Below, one piece after another: positions 1 through 10,984 of a DNA stretch of 64,000 bases. The position numbers and the translations under genes were made by a program. Each line of letters starts with the position of its first letter. Position 1 is the first letter of the stretch. The notes under the pieces are model-generated. The model ran no database searches and was not told the origin of the DNA. It was given only the letters and a program-made list of their open reading frames with translations. The DNA is taken from contig OW386292.2 of NCBI GenBank assembly GCA_936432065.2, forward strand, positions 127,469,639 through 127,533,638. Direction: 5' to 3'. The stretch comes from Rutpela maculata (Eukaryota; Arthropoda; Insecta; Coleoptera; Cerambycidae).

Positions 1-407
1 ATGAATCCAGACTTCCATTCATTTTGGGCGGTGCAAGGAAGCGCTACGCTCGCCCAAATTTGAAAAAAAAAGGCAGGTAAAAAAAATGATAAGTTTATGA
101 ATAGCAATCAGGAACCTGGTAAGTATGAATCTCCTGAGTATGAAAAGACATTCGCCATCTTTGAAAAGTGGTCGGCGGGCTCCTGGTCCATTAAATCGTG
201 ATAATCGACCAACTTTTCACAATTTTGCACACACACACACGCACACTCATTAGGATCAACGAAGTCTCGGAATATTTCTTATAACCCCCCTCTACCAAAA
301 TTAATTCCTATTATTTTTGTGTTTAATTGCACCCTGTACTTTAAATTTTACATAAATTTTCAAATATGTCTACTGGTAGCAAGTTCAAAGGTAGCCTTTA
401 AAGGATT
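1..407. other. AT-rich leader, no gene seen
   Basis: No coding region, RNA gene or repeat boundary that I can support. There is a short CA microsatellite near 230-242. If the minus-strand signal-peptide exon at 1673-1736 continues in this direction, a later exon could lie here or beyond the window edge, but I do not recognise one. Confidence 0.5.
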
Positions 408-1587
408 TAGCCAGGGAGGTAGCGACAGTTTTCGTGAAATTATTTGTATCAAGCTAGATTTTTTCCCATGATAGCTTAGACAGTATCAATGATGAAGATG
501 CAATTCCATCAATCTATAAGTCCTGCAATAATGAGTAAAAAATTAAATAACATGTTGAAAAAACAGATATCGATTTTCTGAAATGTCACAAAATGTCACT
601 TTTGATTCGTTCGTGCCGAGCCGTAGCCTACCCTAGCCGAATTTTAGAATTTCGCCGTGTAATTTACGATCCGGTTTATCTGGAAGACTTCCTTTTTACG
701 TCGCGACATCGTACGGATGTCGCAATGTAAATCTTAAAAAAACAGTTTTTCTCAGAAACCTTTTTTTTCGAAGGGTCGAGATTAACGGAACGTCAAAGTA
801 GTACATGATATTAAGTGAACATCGTATATGAGATCGATTTCAGTTAATCACGATGACAAAATTGACAAAATTTACCGAAAGAAAAAAGTCCCAAATCCCG
901 CCCCCTCTAATTCCTTCATTTTTGTCGAAATTCAAAAAAATAGAAAAAAGGAATTTAGCAAATTTAGTTCTATTAGCTAGAGTAGTCTTTTGGTATAGGA
1001 GCCAAGATTAAGAAGTTGCCAACTGTAGAAGCTCCAAATTTGCGATTCTTTGCCGTACATGGCCGACATTTCAGTAGTTATCTCCAAAACGAAAAAAAAA
1101 AATCAAAATTCTTATGGAAGTAAAAAATTCGTAGTGGAAAATACACGTTTGACCTTATTTTTTATTTCGAGCTAACTCCGACCGTTTTGGAGATATCTGG
1201 GAAAAATAGCAAAAACAGCTTGCATTTCGGCGCCGAAAAAATTGCAAAAGCTGCAATCTTGACACGTTCATATTTCTCGAAAAACACCATTGGGATGGAG
1301 ATTCGATATCGCGACGTAAAGAGGAAGTCTTCCAGATAAACCTGATCGTAAACTGCACGGCGAAATTCGAAAATTCGGCTCTGCATGAACAAATCAAAAG
1401 TAGCATTTTATGGCATTTTAGAAAATCGATATTTCTTTTTGTAACATGTTATCTAATTTTTTACTCATTTTTGCAGGACTTATAGTTTGGTAGAATTGGA
1501 CCTTCATCATTGATACTGTCTAAGTTATCATGGGAAAAAATATAGCTCTATATTAAAGCGAAAAATCGGTCGCTACCTCCGTAGCTA
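408..1587. repeat. Foldback element with ~310-340 bp inverted arms
   Basis: The stretch from about 408 to 725 reappears as its reverse complement from about 1587 back to 1265, with scattered mismatches (shared blocks include the runs around GGAGGTAGCGAC and ATCGATTTTCT). The arms end in TAGC on both sides, like other elements of this window, but the flanking triplets (ATT and ACA) do not match, so no target duplication is claimed. The inner part of the arm (about 575-720) recurs at 39655-39890. It lies in the presumed first intron of the minus-strand gene whose exon 1 is at 1673-1736. Open frames inside it (for example 1155-1406 minus) are arm sequence and not supported as genes. Confidence 0.7.
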
Positions 1588-1672
1588 ACAATTTCTGGGA
1601 TACATTTTCTCCGGTCTGTCGAATCTTGACGGGGCTAGTTTAGTTAGACTAAAAATACGTTTGGCTACTTAC

Positions 1673-1736
1673 TGCATTTTTGTGCGTTGGCACTTTGGAG
1701 CACTAGAAGAACAAGGAAACTGAGTACACGGAGCAT
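1673..1736 (-). CDS. First coding exon of a secreted protein (signal peptide)
   Basis: Reading the minus strand from the ATG at 1736 gives 21 codons plus one base: Met-Leu-Arg, a hydrophobic core rich in Leu and Val, then an Ala-Asn-Ala cleavage-type site followed by Gln-Lys-Cys. The exon stops at a perfect GTAAGT donor (1672-1667 on the minus strand), leaving phase 1. A TATATAAG box lies about 60 bases upstream of the ATG. The exon at 46167-46230 has the same length, same phase, same donor, and the same residues at most hydrophobic positions, so the two are paralogues. Conservation of frame and splice site, not length, makes this credible. The mature product is unknown; downstream exons would lie at lower coordinates and may be outside the window. 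The intron holds the foldback at 408-1587. Confidence 0.65.
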
Positions 1737-1830
1737 TGTGAATACAACAGCTTTTGTCAGATTACTATAACAGTCCGATACAAGCAACTTCTACTTATAT
1801 AAGGATCTCTAATTAGTTACACTTTAGATA
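1737..1830 (-). promoter_or_regulatory. Core promoter of the 1.7-kb signal-peptide exon
   Basis: On the minus strand the sequence CTTATATAAGTAGAAGTT (near 1785-1804; GG instead of CT at the start here) precedes the ATG by about 60 bases. The same block precedes the paralogous exon at 46.2 kb at the same distance, which argues for a conserved TATA promoter. Confidence 0.55.
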
Positions 1831-2798
1831 TGAAAGATAGATATTGAGTGGCAGAAGATTAATTTAAAGAGGGAACTTCCTCTAGAAATAATGTTTTTAT
1901 ATTGACGTCCTTGAATATTATTTAAAATATATTAGTTGCATATTCTACACAATAAACACTTAGGTATTGAATTAAAAAATTTAGAAATACATTTTGTATA
2001 AAACGCCCAGACAAATACAAAGTTAGCAAAGGTGTCAGAGCAGGCCTGCGCTCTGTCATCAACTCCCTTTATAGGCCGACTGACTATCCGGCGAACTTTG
2101 AAAATATGTAAAATGGATTGTTCTTATATAAGTTAGCAATGAATGGACCGTCAGCTGGTTGGGTAGCGGTGGCTGTCAGAGTTGAAAACACGTAAAAAAA
2201 AATTTAGAAAAAAAAACTATCAGGCGAACGCTGAAACTTATATGAGGGGAAGATTACGTTATATAATAAAAGTAGAACATAAGCAGCTGGACGGGGGGCG
2301 GTGGATTTACCGTCAGCTGATCGATCAAACAGGTCAAAAAACATGAAAATTTAAATTATTCGGCGAACTTTAAAATTTGGGTATAAGATAATATTTATAC
2401 TGAGATTCACGAAAAACATAGTCAGCTGCAAGTATGTGGGTGGAAAAGTCGTCAGCTGGTACAGAACAGTGCTGAGTGTTGATCGCAGCGCGCATCACCT
2501 TTCTTGCATCAGCTGACAACTTTTCCACCCACACTTGCAGCTGGCTGTGTTTATCGTTAATCTTATTATGAATATTATCATATACCCGAATTTCAAAGTT
2601 CGCCATAAAGATTTAATTAGTAATATCGATATTGATAACTTTTTCTTTTTTTTTTCTAATTTGATTAAATATTCAATTTATTATTAATATAAATTATTTT
2701 ATGAAAATGCAAATTAATACATTCGTACATTTCAAAATTATACAGAATGATCTATCTGCTCAGAAAATTTATTTAGTTTCGTGAAAATAAAAATAAAT

Positions 2799-3860
2799 TT
2801 ATTTGGCTTCCGACAACAGATCTTCCTCATTCTCATTTTCATCCAACTCATCACTCTCTTGATGCTCAGAGAGTGAAAGATCATTTTTCTCTTTGTCACT
2901 CGCATCTAAAAAAATAATTATTTATAAAAAATTGACTAAGATTATAATAGGATGAAAAGTGAAAAGCACAAATGATATAATATCTTCAGTATTTTCGGCA
3001 TCTCGGATAATCATTTCCACTTATGGAGGTAATTGATCTCCATCAAACCACTTGCAAGTTAAATTTGTTTTCCTCAAGCTGCCACCCATAACCAAGGGAT
3101 CTAATGCAGATGGCCCTTGTTCGTGTGCGTTGTTCCAAATCGTATACATACATACATACACAGTTCTTAAAACGTGCTGTACAAGTGGTGAGAGAGATGC
3201 ATCAAAATTTTTGTCTGGTAACTGGAATTCGTTATCATTTTCGCTAAATTTATACATCTTCGTGAAGGCAGCTGTACGAGCATCATTGACGTTTTTTATA
3301 GCTTTAAACCCATACATCGTGCAAACAAACTTCTCTATTATGTTAACGACATTATTTAGGTTCTCCTCTGGTAAATTATTCAAACTTTTAAATCCTTCAA
3401 TAAACTCTTGATCTTTTCTTAATATGGTAAAAGGCTATTTTTTCCTTTCTTGAAAAATGCGGGATTATAATCACATTCCATGAGACCGTGGAAAGCAGGC
3501 AATGCGTTACACAAGTCGTCGCCAAGTGCTGAATACAAATCGTTTAGATATAAAAATCGTTCTTTATTTTCTACAATTCCTTATTTCCATTTTTATCCAA
3601 ATTTTCACATTATGTACATTTTTTCATGTTTCCCATCATGATGATAGGAATGTCAGTATCTGAACTTATGACCACATTGGTGTTCTCATTTATACGTGAA
3701 AAATCATTTTAGTGTCCGACTTCTCGTGACTAGAACACGATAAGCTTTCCACGGTTTCTTGAGTGACACTAGATCGGATATCGTCGTTTCGAACTCAATA
3801 ACTATAGTAGTTTTCAGCATTTAGGTATAGGGTTTTATTACCTAAGAACGGAGCCATTTC
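2799..3860 (-). pseudogene. XPG-like nuclease (Academ-type) remnant, left arm
   Basis: Read on the minus strand from about 3860. A segment with HEKSDTKMIFHV is followed by VVISSDTDI, the acidic pair expected of an XPG-I type nuclease core. Then come a degenerate A-F-H-G...CDYNPAFFKKGK stretch (helix-turn-helix-like), then LNNLPEENLNNVVNIIEKFVC..MYG, then a Trp- and Pro-rich segment ending DGDQLPP, and an acidic tail ending at a TAA at 2799-2801. Frames shift at about 3420-3650, so the gene is broken. The acidic tail follows a 3' splice site (TTTTTTTAG at about 2906), matching the intron in the other arm, although here the donor GT has become AT. No Cys8 cluster is seen in this subfamily. Confidence 0.6.
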
Positions 3861-3934
3861 ATCACTTGTCCAATACATTGAAAGAAACTTGATTAGCTTG
3901 ATAAGCTTCTAAAAGAAGTTATTGAAGCATTTAA

Positions 3935-4522
3935 GAGTTTGAATAATTTACCAGAGTTGAACCTAAATAATGTCGTAACATAATAGAGAAGTTTGTTTGC
4001 ACGATGTATGGGTTTAAAGCTATAAAAAACGCCAATGATGCTGGTGTACCTACCTTCACTAAGGTATATAAATTTAGTGAAAATGACAACGAATTTCGGT
4101 TACCGGACAAAAGTTTTGACGCAACGTCGAAATCGGAACTTGTACAGTACGTTTTAAGACCTGTGTATGTATGTATACGATTTGGAACAACGCACACAAA
4201 CAAGTGCCATCTACATTAGATCCCTTGGTTATGGGTGACAGCTTGAGGAAAACAAATTTAACTTGCAAGTGGTTTGATGGAAATCAATTACCTCTATAAG
4301 TGGAAATGATTATCCGAAACGCCGAAAATACTGAAGGTATTATATCATTTGTGCTTTTCACTTTTCATCCTATTATAACCTTATTCTTTTTTTATATAAA
4401 TAATTATTTTTTTAGATCCGAGTGATAAAGAGAAAAATGATCTTTCACCCACTGAGCATCAAGAGAGTGATGAGTTGGATGAACATGAGTATGAGGGAGA
4501 TCTGTTATCGGAAGCCGAATAA
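3935..4522 (+). pseudogene. XPG-like nuclease (Academ-type) remnant, right arm
   Basis: This is the inverse duplicate of the gene half in the left arm. It starts at the LNNLPE segment (about 3940), continues through F-V-C...MYGFKAIKNAND and KVYKFSENDNEF, and reaches N-Q-L-P before an in-frame TAA at about 4297. A 79-bp intron is visible: GAAG|GTATTA at 4337 and a polypyrimidine tract with TTTTTAG at 4415. The following exon encodes an acidic tail (DPSDKEKNDLSPTEHQESDE) and stops at 4520-4522. A frameshift near 3975-3985 and the stop show it is not functional. The intact splice signals imply the ancestral gene was spliced. Confidence 0.6.
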
Positions 4523-5295
4523 ATTTATTTTTATTTTCACTAAACTAAATAAATTTTCTGAGCAGATCATTCTGTAATAATTTTGAAATGTACGAATGTA
4601 TTAATTTGTATTCTCATAAAATAATGTATATTAATGATAAACTGAATATTTAATCAAATTAAAAAAAGAAACTCGGGAATGCAGCACGCACGTTTTCTAA
4701 CATTAAGTTATCAATATCGATATTACTAATTAAATCTTTATGGCGAACTTCGAAATTCGGATATATGATAATATTCATACTAAGATTAACAGTCAGCTGC
4801 AAGTATGTGGGTGGAAAATTCGTCAGCTGATGCAAGAAAGGTGATGCGCGCTGCCTCGCAGGAGATCAACACTCAGCAGTGTTTTGTACCAGCTGACGAC
4901 TTTCCCACCCACGTACTTGCAGCTGACTATGTTTTTCGTGAATCTCAGTATAAATATTATCTTATAACCAAATTTTAAAGTTCGCCGAGGAATTTAATTT
5001 TTCATGTTTTTGGACCTGTTTGATCGAACAGCTGATGGTAAATTCACCGCCCCCCGTCCAGCTGACTATGTTCTACTTTTATTATATAACATAATCTTCC
5101 CCTCATATAAGTTTCAGCGTTCGCCGGATAGTTTTTTTCTCAAATTTTGTTACGTGTTTTCAACCCTTTGACAGCCACCTTCACCGCTACCCAACCAGCT
5201 GACTGTCCATTCATTGCTAACTTATATAAGAACAATCCATTTTTCATATTGTCAAAGTTCGCCGGATAGTCATTTTATACACGGCTCCCGGCCTA

Positions 5296-5699
5296 TTAAC
5301 ACCTATAGTGATCACGTGATGTGCACCATGCACTGGAGGACTGGCAAGGTGGAGTAGCTATAGGCGGAATCAAGATTTCTAACTTGAGATTTTTTGCAGG
5401 TGATATTGTAGGAAAACCCCGTACACAGCGTCTGAAGTACGCGACACTAATTTATTTATTATGGGTGCCACGCGCGTTAAAACGTCAAAGTTTTTTGTAT
5501 TTCCATTGTTGGTAACTTTGTGTTGTCATTCTTGTTAAATGTCATTAATTAAACCGGCACACAAAAAAAAGTCGAGTGGGAGAAAGCAGACTTATGTATT
5601 CCCATGCATTTTGACCTGCTGAACATGAATCCGATGTTCGGTTTGGCCCGATTGGCTCTTGCATTTTTGCTAACCTCCAAAGACACCTTAAGAACGCCC
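5296..5699. other. Intergenic, nothing recognised
   Basis: No recognisable gene or repeat. A 64-codon open frame at 5321-5515 shows no family resemblance and is not called. Confidence 0.5.
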
Positions 5700-5865
5700 G
5701 AAAAATCTCAAACAAGTAAATAAAAAGCTTAAATGAGCTGACCACCATTTCCATACGTATTTTGGGCGCCGAGAATTGGCCGATCAGTTAGGAATTTTGA
5801 CAACCTAAAAAAAACACTTAAAGAATGCCCGAAAAATCAGAAAACAAGTAAATAAAAACAGACAA
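5700..5865. repeat. Dispersed repeat fragment, related to 7287-7345 and 9090-9150
   Basis: The stretch AAGCTTAAATGAGCTGA followed by a block containing ATACGTATTTTGGGCGCC recurs as a direct copy at about 7287-7345 and as an inverse copy at 9090-9150. The run AAACAAGTAAATAAAAA occurs twice inside this stretch (about 5710 and 5843). It abuts the 5' truncation point of the Penelope-like element. Confidence 0.5.
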
Positions 5866-6336
5866 ACAGAACACCATATCAGGAATTCACACCATTTCAT
5901 ACAAGAGCTGAAGAATATCACAGTGGACCAAGAAGATATACTAGTCAGTTTTGACATAACATCACTCTTCACAAACATACCAGTTAATAAGGCGATAGAA
6001 TTAGCTCGGAAAGAATTGCAGAACAACGGTTTGGACACCACCTTAGCAGACCTGATGGAGCTTTGTGTCAACTCGACCTACTTCAACTTCAATGGAAGTC
6101 TATATAAACAAAAAGATAGAACAGCAATGGGTTCACCTTTATCACCAGTACTCGCTAACTTATTTATGGAAGCTTTCGAAATATACGCTTTGGACAACTA
6201 CCAATTGAAACCAAAATGTTGGTTTAGATATGTGGACGACACTTTCATTATATGGCAACATGGCCGTAAGAAACTGGAGAATTTCAAAGACTACCTAAAC
6301 AGCTTACATCAAAAGATCAAATGGAAATGGAAATAG
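5866..6336 (+). pseudogene. Penelope-like element reverse transcriptase (5' part)
   Basis: The frame is open from about 5866. It contains the RT block ILVSFDITSLFTNIPV (motif A, Asp), RTAMGSPLSPVLANLFME (motif B) and WFRYVDDTFIIW (motif C, YVDD). These are arranged and worded as in Penelope-like elements, a retroelement class with telomerase-like RT. The 5' part of the RT and anything upstream are missing, so the copy is truncated. The frame ends at 6336 because of an indel; the protein continues in another frame from about 6321. Confidence 0.85.
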
Positions 6337-7064
6337 AAACAGAGAACCAACTTCCATTTTTGGACGTCCTCGTGTTCAAGAAGGATAATGGAGGATTAGG
6401 ACACAAGGTATACAGAAAACCGACGCACACCGACAGATACCTGCACGCCAATTCTCACCACCACCCAGCACAAAAACAGGCCGTCGTTAACACACTAGTA
6501 CATAGAGCAAAGCAAATTTGCGAGTCAGAACATCTGCAAGAAGAATATCGGACCTTAAAAACATCACTACAGAAAAATGGATACAAACCGAAGGACATAG
6601 ACAACGCAATAAAGAGACAAGATACAACCAGAACAGAAGAAGAAAAAGGAGAAAAGAAATACACGGCAACAGCTTACCTACCGTATATACAAGGATGTAC
6701 GGACAGAATCGGAAGAGTTTTGGAGAAAAAGAACGTCAAAGTAATATATAATGTAAAACAGAAAGTGGCACAACATTTTCCCAAATACCAAGGTCCAGAA
6801 GAACTAGAAACACCAAGAGTATATAGCATCCCATGTTCCTGCGGACATGTTTACATCGGAGAGACCAAACGACGTATAAACACCAGACTCAGAGAACACA
6901 TTAGAAATACAAAGAAGGGAAATTCTACAAAATCAGCAGTTGCCGATCATTCAGAAGAAACCGGCCATTTGATAAAATTCGACAAAACAAAGAAATTAGC
7001 CAGCACCAAGAATTATTGGTCAAGAAGATACAGAGAAGCCATTGAAATAAAAACATCCGAATAA
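6321..7064 (+). pseudogene. Penelope-like element: RT thumb and GIY-YIG endonuclease
   Basis: This continues the RT after a one-base frame change: ENQLPFLDVLV and YRKPTHTDRYLH are the standard post-motif blocks of Penelope-like elements. A linker rich in Lys follows. Then comes the GIY-YIG endonuclease domain at roughly residues 165-245: IPCSCGHVYIGETKRRINTRL, AVADHSEETGH and a C-terminal REAIEI segment with the expected Arg, His and Glu positions. GIY-YIG makes the nick that primes reverse transcription. This part is uninterrupted to the stop at 7062-7064, so it decayed less than most elements here. Confidence 0.9.
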
Positions 7065-7290
7065 CTATAACCGTCACACCGGACTACAACTACCAATAAC
7101 GTGGAAGTCAACGTTCCGCATGAGCAATGATCCGCAACACGCCTCCTGATAAACTGTATAAATAGAGGAGCTCAGTCCAGCAGAGCTCACTTCGCTTCAG
7201 AAGAAGACCACGACAAGATGGTCGAAAGGTCAAGCACTCAACCAAGTCTACGCGGAAGAACACCCGGAAACCAGCAGCCAGAAGTAAGCT
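7065..7290 (+). promoter_or_regulatory. 3' terminal region of the Penelope-like element with a TATA-type promoter
   Basis: GC-richer sequence after the stop contains TATAAATAGAGG at 7157 and initiator-like sequences (TCAGT at 7172, CTCACTTCG at 7186). In Penelope-like elements the terminal repeat carries the promoter and often a hammerhead ribozyme. I see the promoter-like part but not a convincing hammerhead core. The region ends at about 7290, where a dispersed repeat begins. Confidence 0.4.
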
Positions 7291-9150
7291 TTCATGAACT
7301 GATCACTATATCTATACGTAATTTGGGGCACTGAAACTGAATCCAAGGTCAGTTTTATGGGCAACGATCGAATATCTTGCAAAATCCATATTTCGGATTA
7401 AAATTTTACCCAAAAATGACTTAATCATAACCCGAAATTGACTTTGCTCCACATAATATCCGAACATATAATTTCCGACGTATTTTCACGAGCTGAACAC
7501 AATACCGTAGTCAGAATCAAAGCGCAATCTGAAAACTTCATAGAGAAATATCATTTCACTTTTCTCATCAACCCTAGAAAGCGGAGATGGGTAACTTTTA
7601 AATTTTCAAGTATCTAAAGGAAAATATTACTGAACAGTGACATTTTTAGGAAAAATTTTTCGGACAAAGTTTGCTCTGTTGAGAGAGGAATATCGTTTGG
7701 ACTTGGAGCTATTTAGAATTGTATAGTTTTCTTTATTCTGTTTGATTGTCATATGCCATTTGTTTCTTTTTCTATTTTTGCGACTAGGACACTTCCACAT
7801 GGTGACGGCAGGCAACGATTTATATCGGCTAAGTTCCTAGGTAAAAAAATGCCGTCATAGCAAAGGTAGAAAAAGAGTTTTCAGTGCAGGGGAGGGAAAC
7901 CATAGTATCGACGCCGGTCAGGTTGAGAAAGCGGGGCCGCGGGCGTCGTCATCATGGCACCACAGCTCTAGTGAAGTGGGAAACTTGGCTTCCTATGAGT
8001 ATAGGGCTACAAGAAATTTGCACAACTGTGTAAATAATGCGAATTTCTTCTGTTTTTTTTTTTGTAGTAAATTCGAGGTTCCGAAAAATCGAAAAAAAAT
8101 CAACGATAAAATAAAAAATATTTATCTAAAATCTATATATGATAGGTTTAAGTATATTTATCAACATTTCTTCATTGTGACAATATCAGAGCAAGTGTTA
8201 TTTTCCTTGTGTAATATATTTTCTAAAGTCTTTTTCTCTTTTCCTGTGTGAACGAACATGACTTGATACTAAATTGTCTTTTTCCATAATCGCCGCTAAA
8301 TATTCTTCCCTACCATTAGATAGATCAAGATTTCTAATGACATTATTAAGTTTATCATTTCACCAAATATTGGGAGTTTTAGTTTTTATCGAACACTCAC
8401 ATTCGCCAGCTTCATATTCACTGTCATCTTCTTGACAATCAGTTTTTTTTAGCATTAATTCCGGAAACATTTGTATTGCTAAAAATAACACTCTTCACGG
8501 ATTCCGGGCTCCTTCCATATTGTTGAATTTTTATATTTTACTTTTTAACGTTCTTTCCATTTATCCAACATCTTCTAACATATGATGCAAGGTACCATGG
8601 GAAACCTTTATCCACCATTTCCATACTATAACATTTTAGATAAATATTTTTTATTTTATCGTTGATTTTTTTTCGATATTTCGGAACATCGGATATGCTT
8701 AAAACAAGGCGAAAATTTTACAAAAAGGACTTTAAACCAAGAACTCTAAATCTTACAAAACTTAAGGCAAGAGCTTTGCACCAAGAACTCCAAATGTAAC
8801 ATATTCTAAGACAGGAACCTTACACAAAGAACTCTAAACCTTAATAGTTCTTGCCTTAGGAACTTAACAATTCTTGTCTTAATTTATAATAAAGTTCTTG
8901 TCTCAGGTTATGTTAGGTTTAGAGTTCTTGGTTCAAAGTTCTTGGTGTAATCTTCTTGCCTTAGATTATGGTAATTTTAAAGTTCTTGGTTTAAGCTATT
9001 AATTTATTTGGTTTGGATTTTTTGGCATTTTAAGGTGTTTTTTGAGTTAATATCAAAATTACTAACTGATCGGCTTTTTCTGACCTCATATTCAGTGTTA
9101 GCGAACCAAATTACGTATAGATATAGTGATCAGCTCATTTAAGCTTTTTA
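7287..9150. repeat. Element bounded by inverted copies of a ~60-bp repeat
   Basis: GATCACTATATCTATACGTA at 7301 recurs as its reverse complement near 9110-9130, with similar flanks on both sides (AAGCTT...ATGA.CT). The enclosed sequence is non-coding as far as I can tell. It includes a second inverted pair at about 8074-8135 and 8627-8690 (AATCAACGATAAAATAAAA and its complement). I could not define a target duplication. The 91-codon frame at 7976-8251 and the 62-codon frame at 7627-7815 are not supported. Confidence 0.45.
8700..9010. repeat. Internally repetitive imperfect palindrome (AAGAACT/AGTTCTT)
   Basis: Before about 8840 the short phrase CCAAGAACTCTAAA recurs; after it the complement TTTAGAGTTCTTGG recurs, with GCAAGA/TCTTGCC spacers. 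The whole can fold on itself around 8850-8870. No coding potential. Confidence 0.55.
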
Positions 9151-9430
9151 TTTACTTGTTTGGGATTTAAACGACGAATGTAAACGACTTTAACAAGAAA
9201 AAAAAGAAACAATTTTACACCCCTTGACAGGGTAGGTGGAATCCACCTCTAAGGACAGTTGCGGTCCACTACCTGACCTCACCTTTCACCATCTGTTATA
9301 TCTCCATGAAAAAAAAAAACAAAGTATCCCTGCAAAAATAGTCGATGCCAAACTGTCATATGGTTTTGGCCGTTAAAGGGGGTGCAGCATGACTGAAATC
9401 TTTTCTCACCCTGTTATTCGTGTTTAGCAC
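9151..9430. other. Intergenic, nothing recognised
   Basis: Short stretch between the inverted repeat and the truncated R1-like element. No gene or repeat that I can name. Confidence 0.4.
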
Positions 9431-9439
9431 CTTCTAAAA

Positions 9440-10568
9440 CTGAGGGAGGTTCAGTCCTTGGCCCCACCCTGTGGAACATCATGTACGATGAGGTGCTACG
9501 AATCCAGCTGCCAAGAGGGGCCCACCTCATCGGATACGCTGACGATCTGGCCCTGATCGTAACAGCTGACAGCATACTAGAGCTCAATAGGAAAACGAGC
9601 ACCGCGACAGAAAGAGTCTGCATTTGGATGGAGGAAAATCATTTGACCCTTGCCCTGCAAAAAACCGAGGCGATGATCCTAAAGGGCCCTCGGAAAAGAG
9701 AAGACATTGAGATCAAGATAATGGGCACAGCAGTCGTCCCGCGCAAAACACTAAAGTACCTGGGGATCGTCTTCGACACCCGGGGTACCTTCGGCGCGCA
9801 TACACTAAATGCGGTGGAAAAGGCGGAAGGCAGGATCACCGCTCTGACAAGGATCCTCCCTAACATAGGAGGCCCCAGCATGGAGAAGAGACTTATCTTG
9901 GTGGGGGTGGTACACTCCACCCTACTATACGGAGCTCCGGTGTGGCATAATGTCCTACGCATCGGCAGATATAAGAACAAACTGGTGAGCACGCAGAGAA
10001 AAATATTGCTAAGAGTTGCCAGAGCGTATGGCCCTGCAGGTTATCACGGGTTCCCTTCCAATAGACCTTATGGTGGAGGAGAGACGCAGGATATGACGGG
10101 TTGGCACAAGCTAGGGAAGATGCTAGGACAGCCATGATGGAGAGATGGGAAGAGGTTTGGAGGCGCAATACAGAGACGGCACAATGGACGAAGCGCCTAA
10201 TCCCAAGCGTTGTAGACTGGGTGGCTTGCAAGCATAGAAGTTTGGACTACTTCCTGACCCAAGCCCTCACAGGACACGGTTCTTTTCGGGCATACACTAA
10301 AAGAATCGGAAAGCACGAAGACGATACTTGCAGATACTGCGGACAGCCCGACACCGCAGAGCATACCCTCTTTGTATGTGGAAGATGGGAGCCCACGAGA
10401 CAGAGGACCTGGCTCACCCTAGGGGTCACCCTACTACCCGAGGATATAGTACCAGAAATTATAAGGAACAAGGAATATTGGAAGATAATTGCAAAAATGC
10501 TTACCGACATAATGTCCCGCAAGGAAGCGGAGGAAAGAACTGGACAAAGAGCCCAGAACGAAGTCTAA
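9440..10568 (+). pseudogene. R1-like non-LTR retrotransposon ORF2, 5'-truncated
   Basis: The sequence begins in RT motif B (GGSVLGPTLWNIMYDEVL). It continues through LIGYADDLALI (motif C, YADD), the thumb (KTEAMIL, LKYLGIVFD, YGAPVWH) and the R1-typical ALQVITG...PIDLMVEERRR block, which is reached only by changing frame near 10030. A second frame change near 10100 leads into a C-terminal region with RYTKRIGKHEDD-like spacing and a CCHC knuckle, C-x2-C-x7-H-x4-C, at about 10330-10376. The stop is at 10566-10568. Motifs and the C-terminal knuckle fit the R1 clade. The region is distinctly GC-richer than its surroundings. Everything 5' of motif B is missing. Confidence 0.85.
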
Positions 10569-10752
10569 AACAAATGACCAACCACCCGCGATGAATATCC
10601 CTACGGGATGATGCCAGGGTGGTGGCTCAGGAAGAGGAGGAGGGGTTTTAGTTGGTAGGCTTCCCTACGAAAGGGTAAGAATCCAACACTCCCCGCCGAC
10701 AAACAACAGGCGGGCGTCTTTTGAAGATTTCCCCTCCCCCGCAAAAAAAAAA
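10569..10752 (+). mobile_element. 3' UTR and poly-A tail of the R1-like element
   Basis: GC-rich non-coding sequence after the stop, ending in an A-run at 10743-10752. This marks the 3' end of the insertion, which sits at the broken left side of a nuclease element. Confidence 0.65.
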
Positions 10753-10984
10753 GGTTTCATAACTTTAGCACGATTTTGCATACTCTTCCGCTATAAATTA
10801 CCCACTGTGCGCCTGAGAGGCAACGCGAACCACCTTTCTTGCATCAGTTGATGACTTTCCCACCCACATATTTGCAGCTAATTATGTTTACGTTAATCTT
10901 AGTATGAATATTATCACATCAAGTTCGCTATAAAGATTTAATTTATATCCATTTTATTATTAATATACATTATTTTATGAAAAT

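Larger units (their letters stand above)
2072..5295. mobile_element. Long-inverted-repeat DNA element, Academ-like, nearly palindromic
   Basis: The ends read TAGGCCG...CGGCCTA and are flanked by TTA at 2069-2071 and 5296-5298, a 3-bp target duplication. The arms (about 2072-3700 and 3900-5295) are inverse copies of each other with small indels. The outer 600 bases of each arm are non-coding and contain a recurrent short motif CAGCTG/GTCAGCTG. The inner part of each arm carries the 3' half of the same nuclease-family gene, read toward the element ends. A truncated relative lies at 10753-13232. XPG-like nuclease motifs plus a 3-bp duplication fit the Academ superfamily; PIF/Harbinger (TWA duplication) is the alternative on target site alone. 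Confidence 0.75.

Noticed and set aside
408..1587. 3-bp target duplication for the first foldback
   Set aside because: The TAG ends resemble the nuclease elements, but the flanking triplets ATT and ACA differ.
3052..3411. 119-codon plus-strand open frame
   Set aside because: It is the antisense of the nuclease-family remnant, whose minus-strand reading matches other copies.
7195..7260. Possible hammerhead ribozyme in the Penelope-like terminal region (GAAA near 7226)
   Set aside because: No CTGATGA core in the right position and no convincing stems.
9893..10522. Minus-strand frames of 91-112 codons
   Set aside because: Antisense of the R1-like element.
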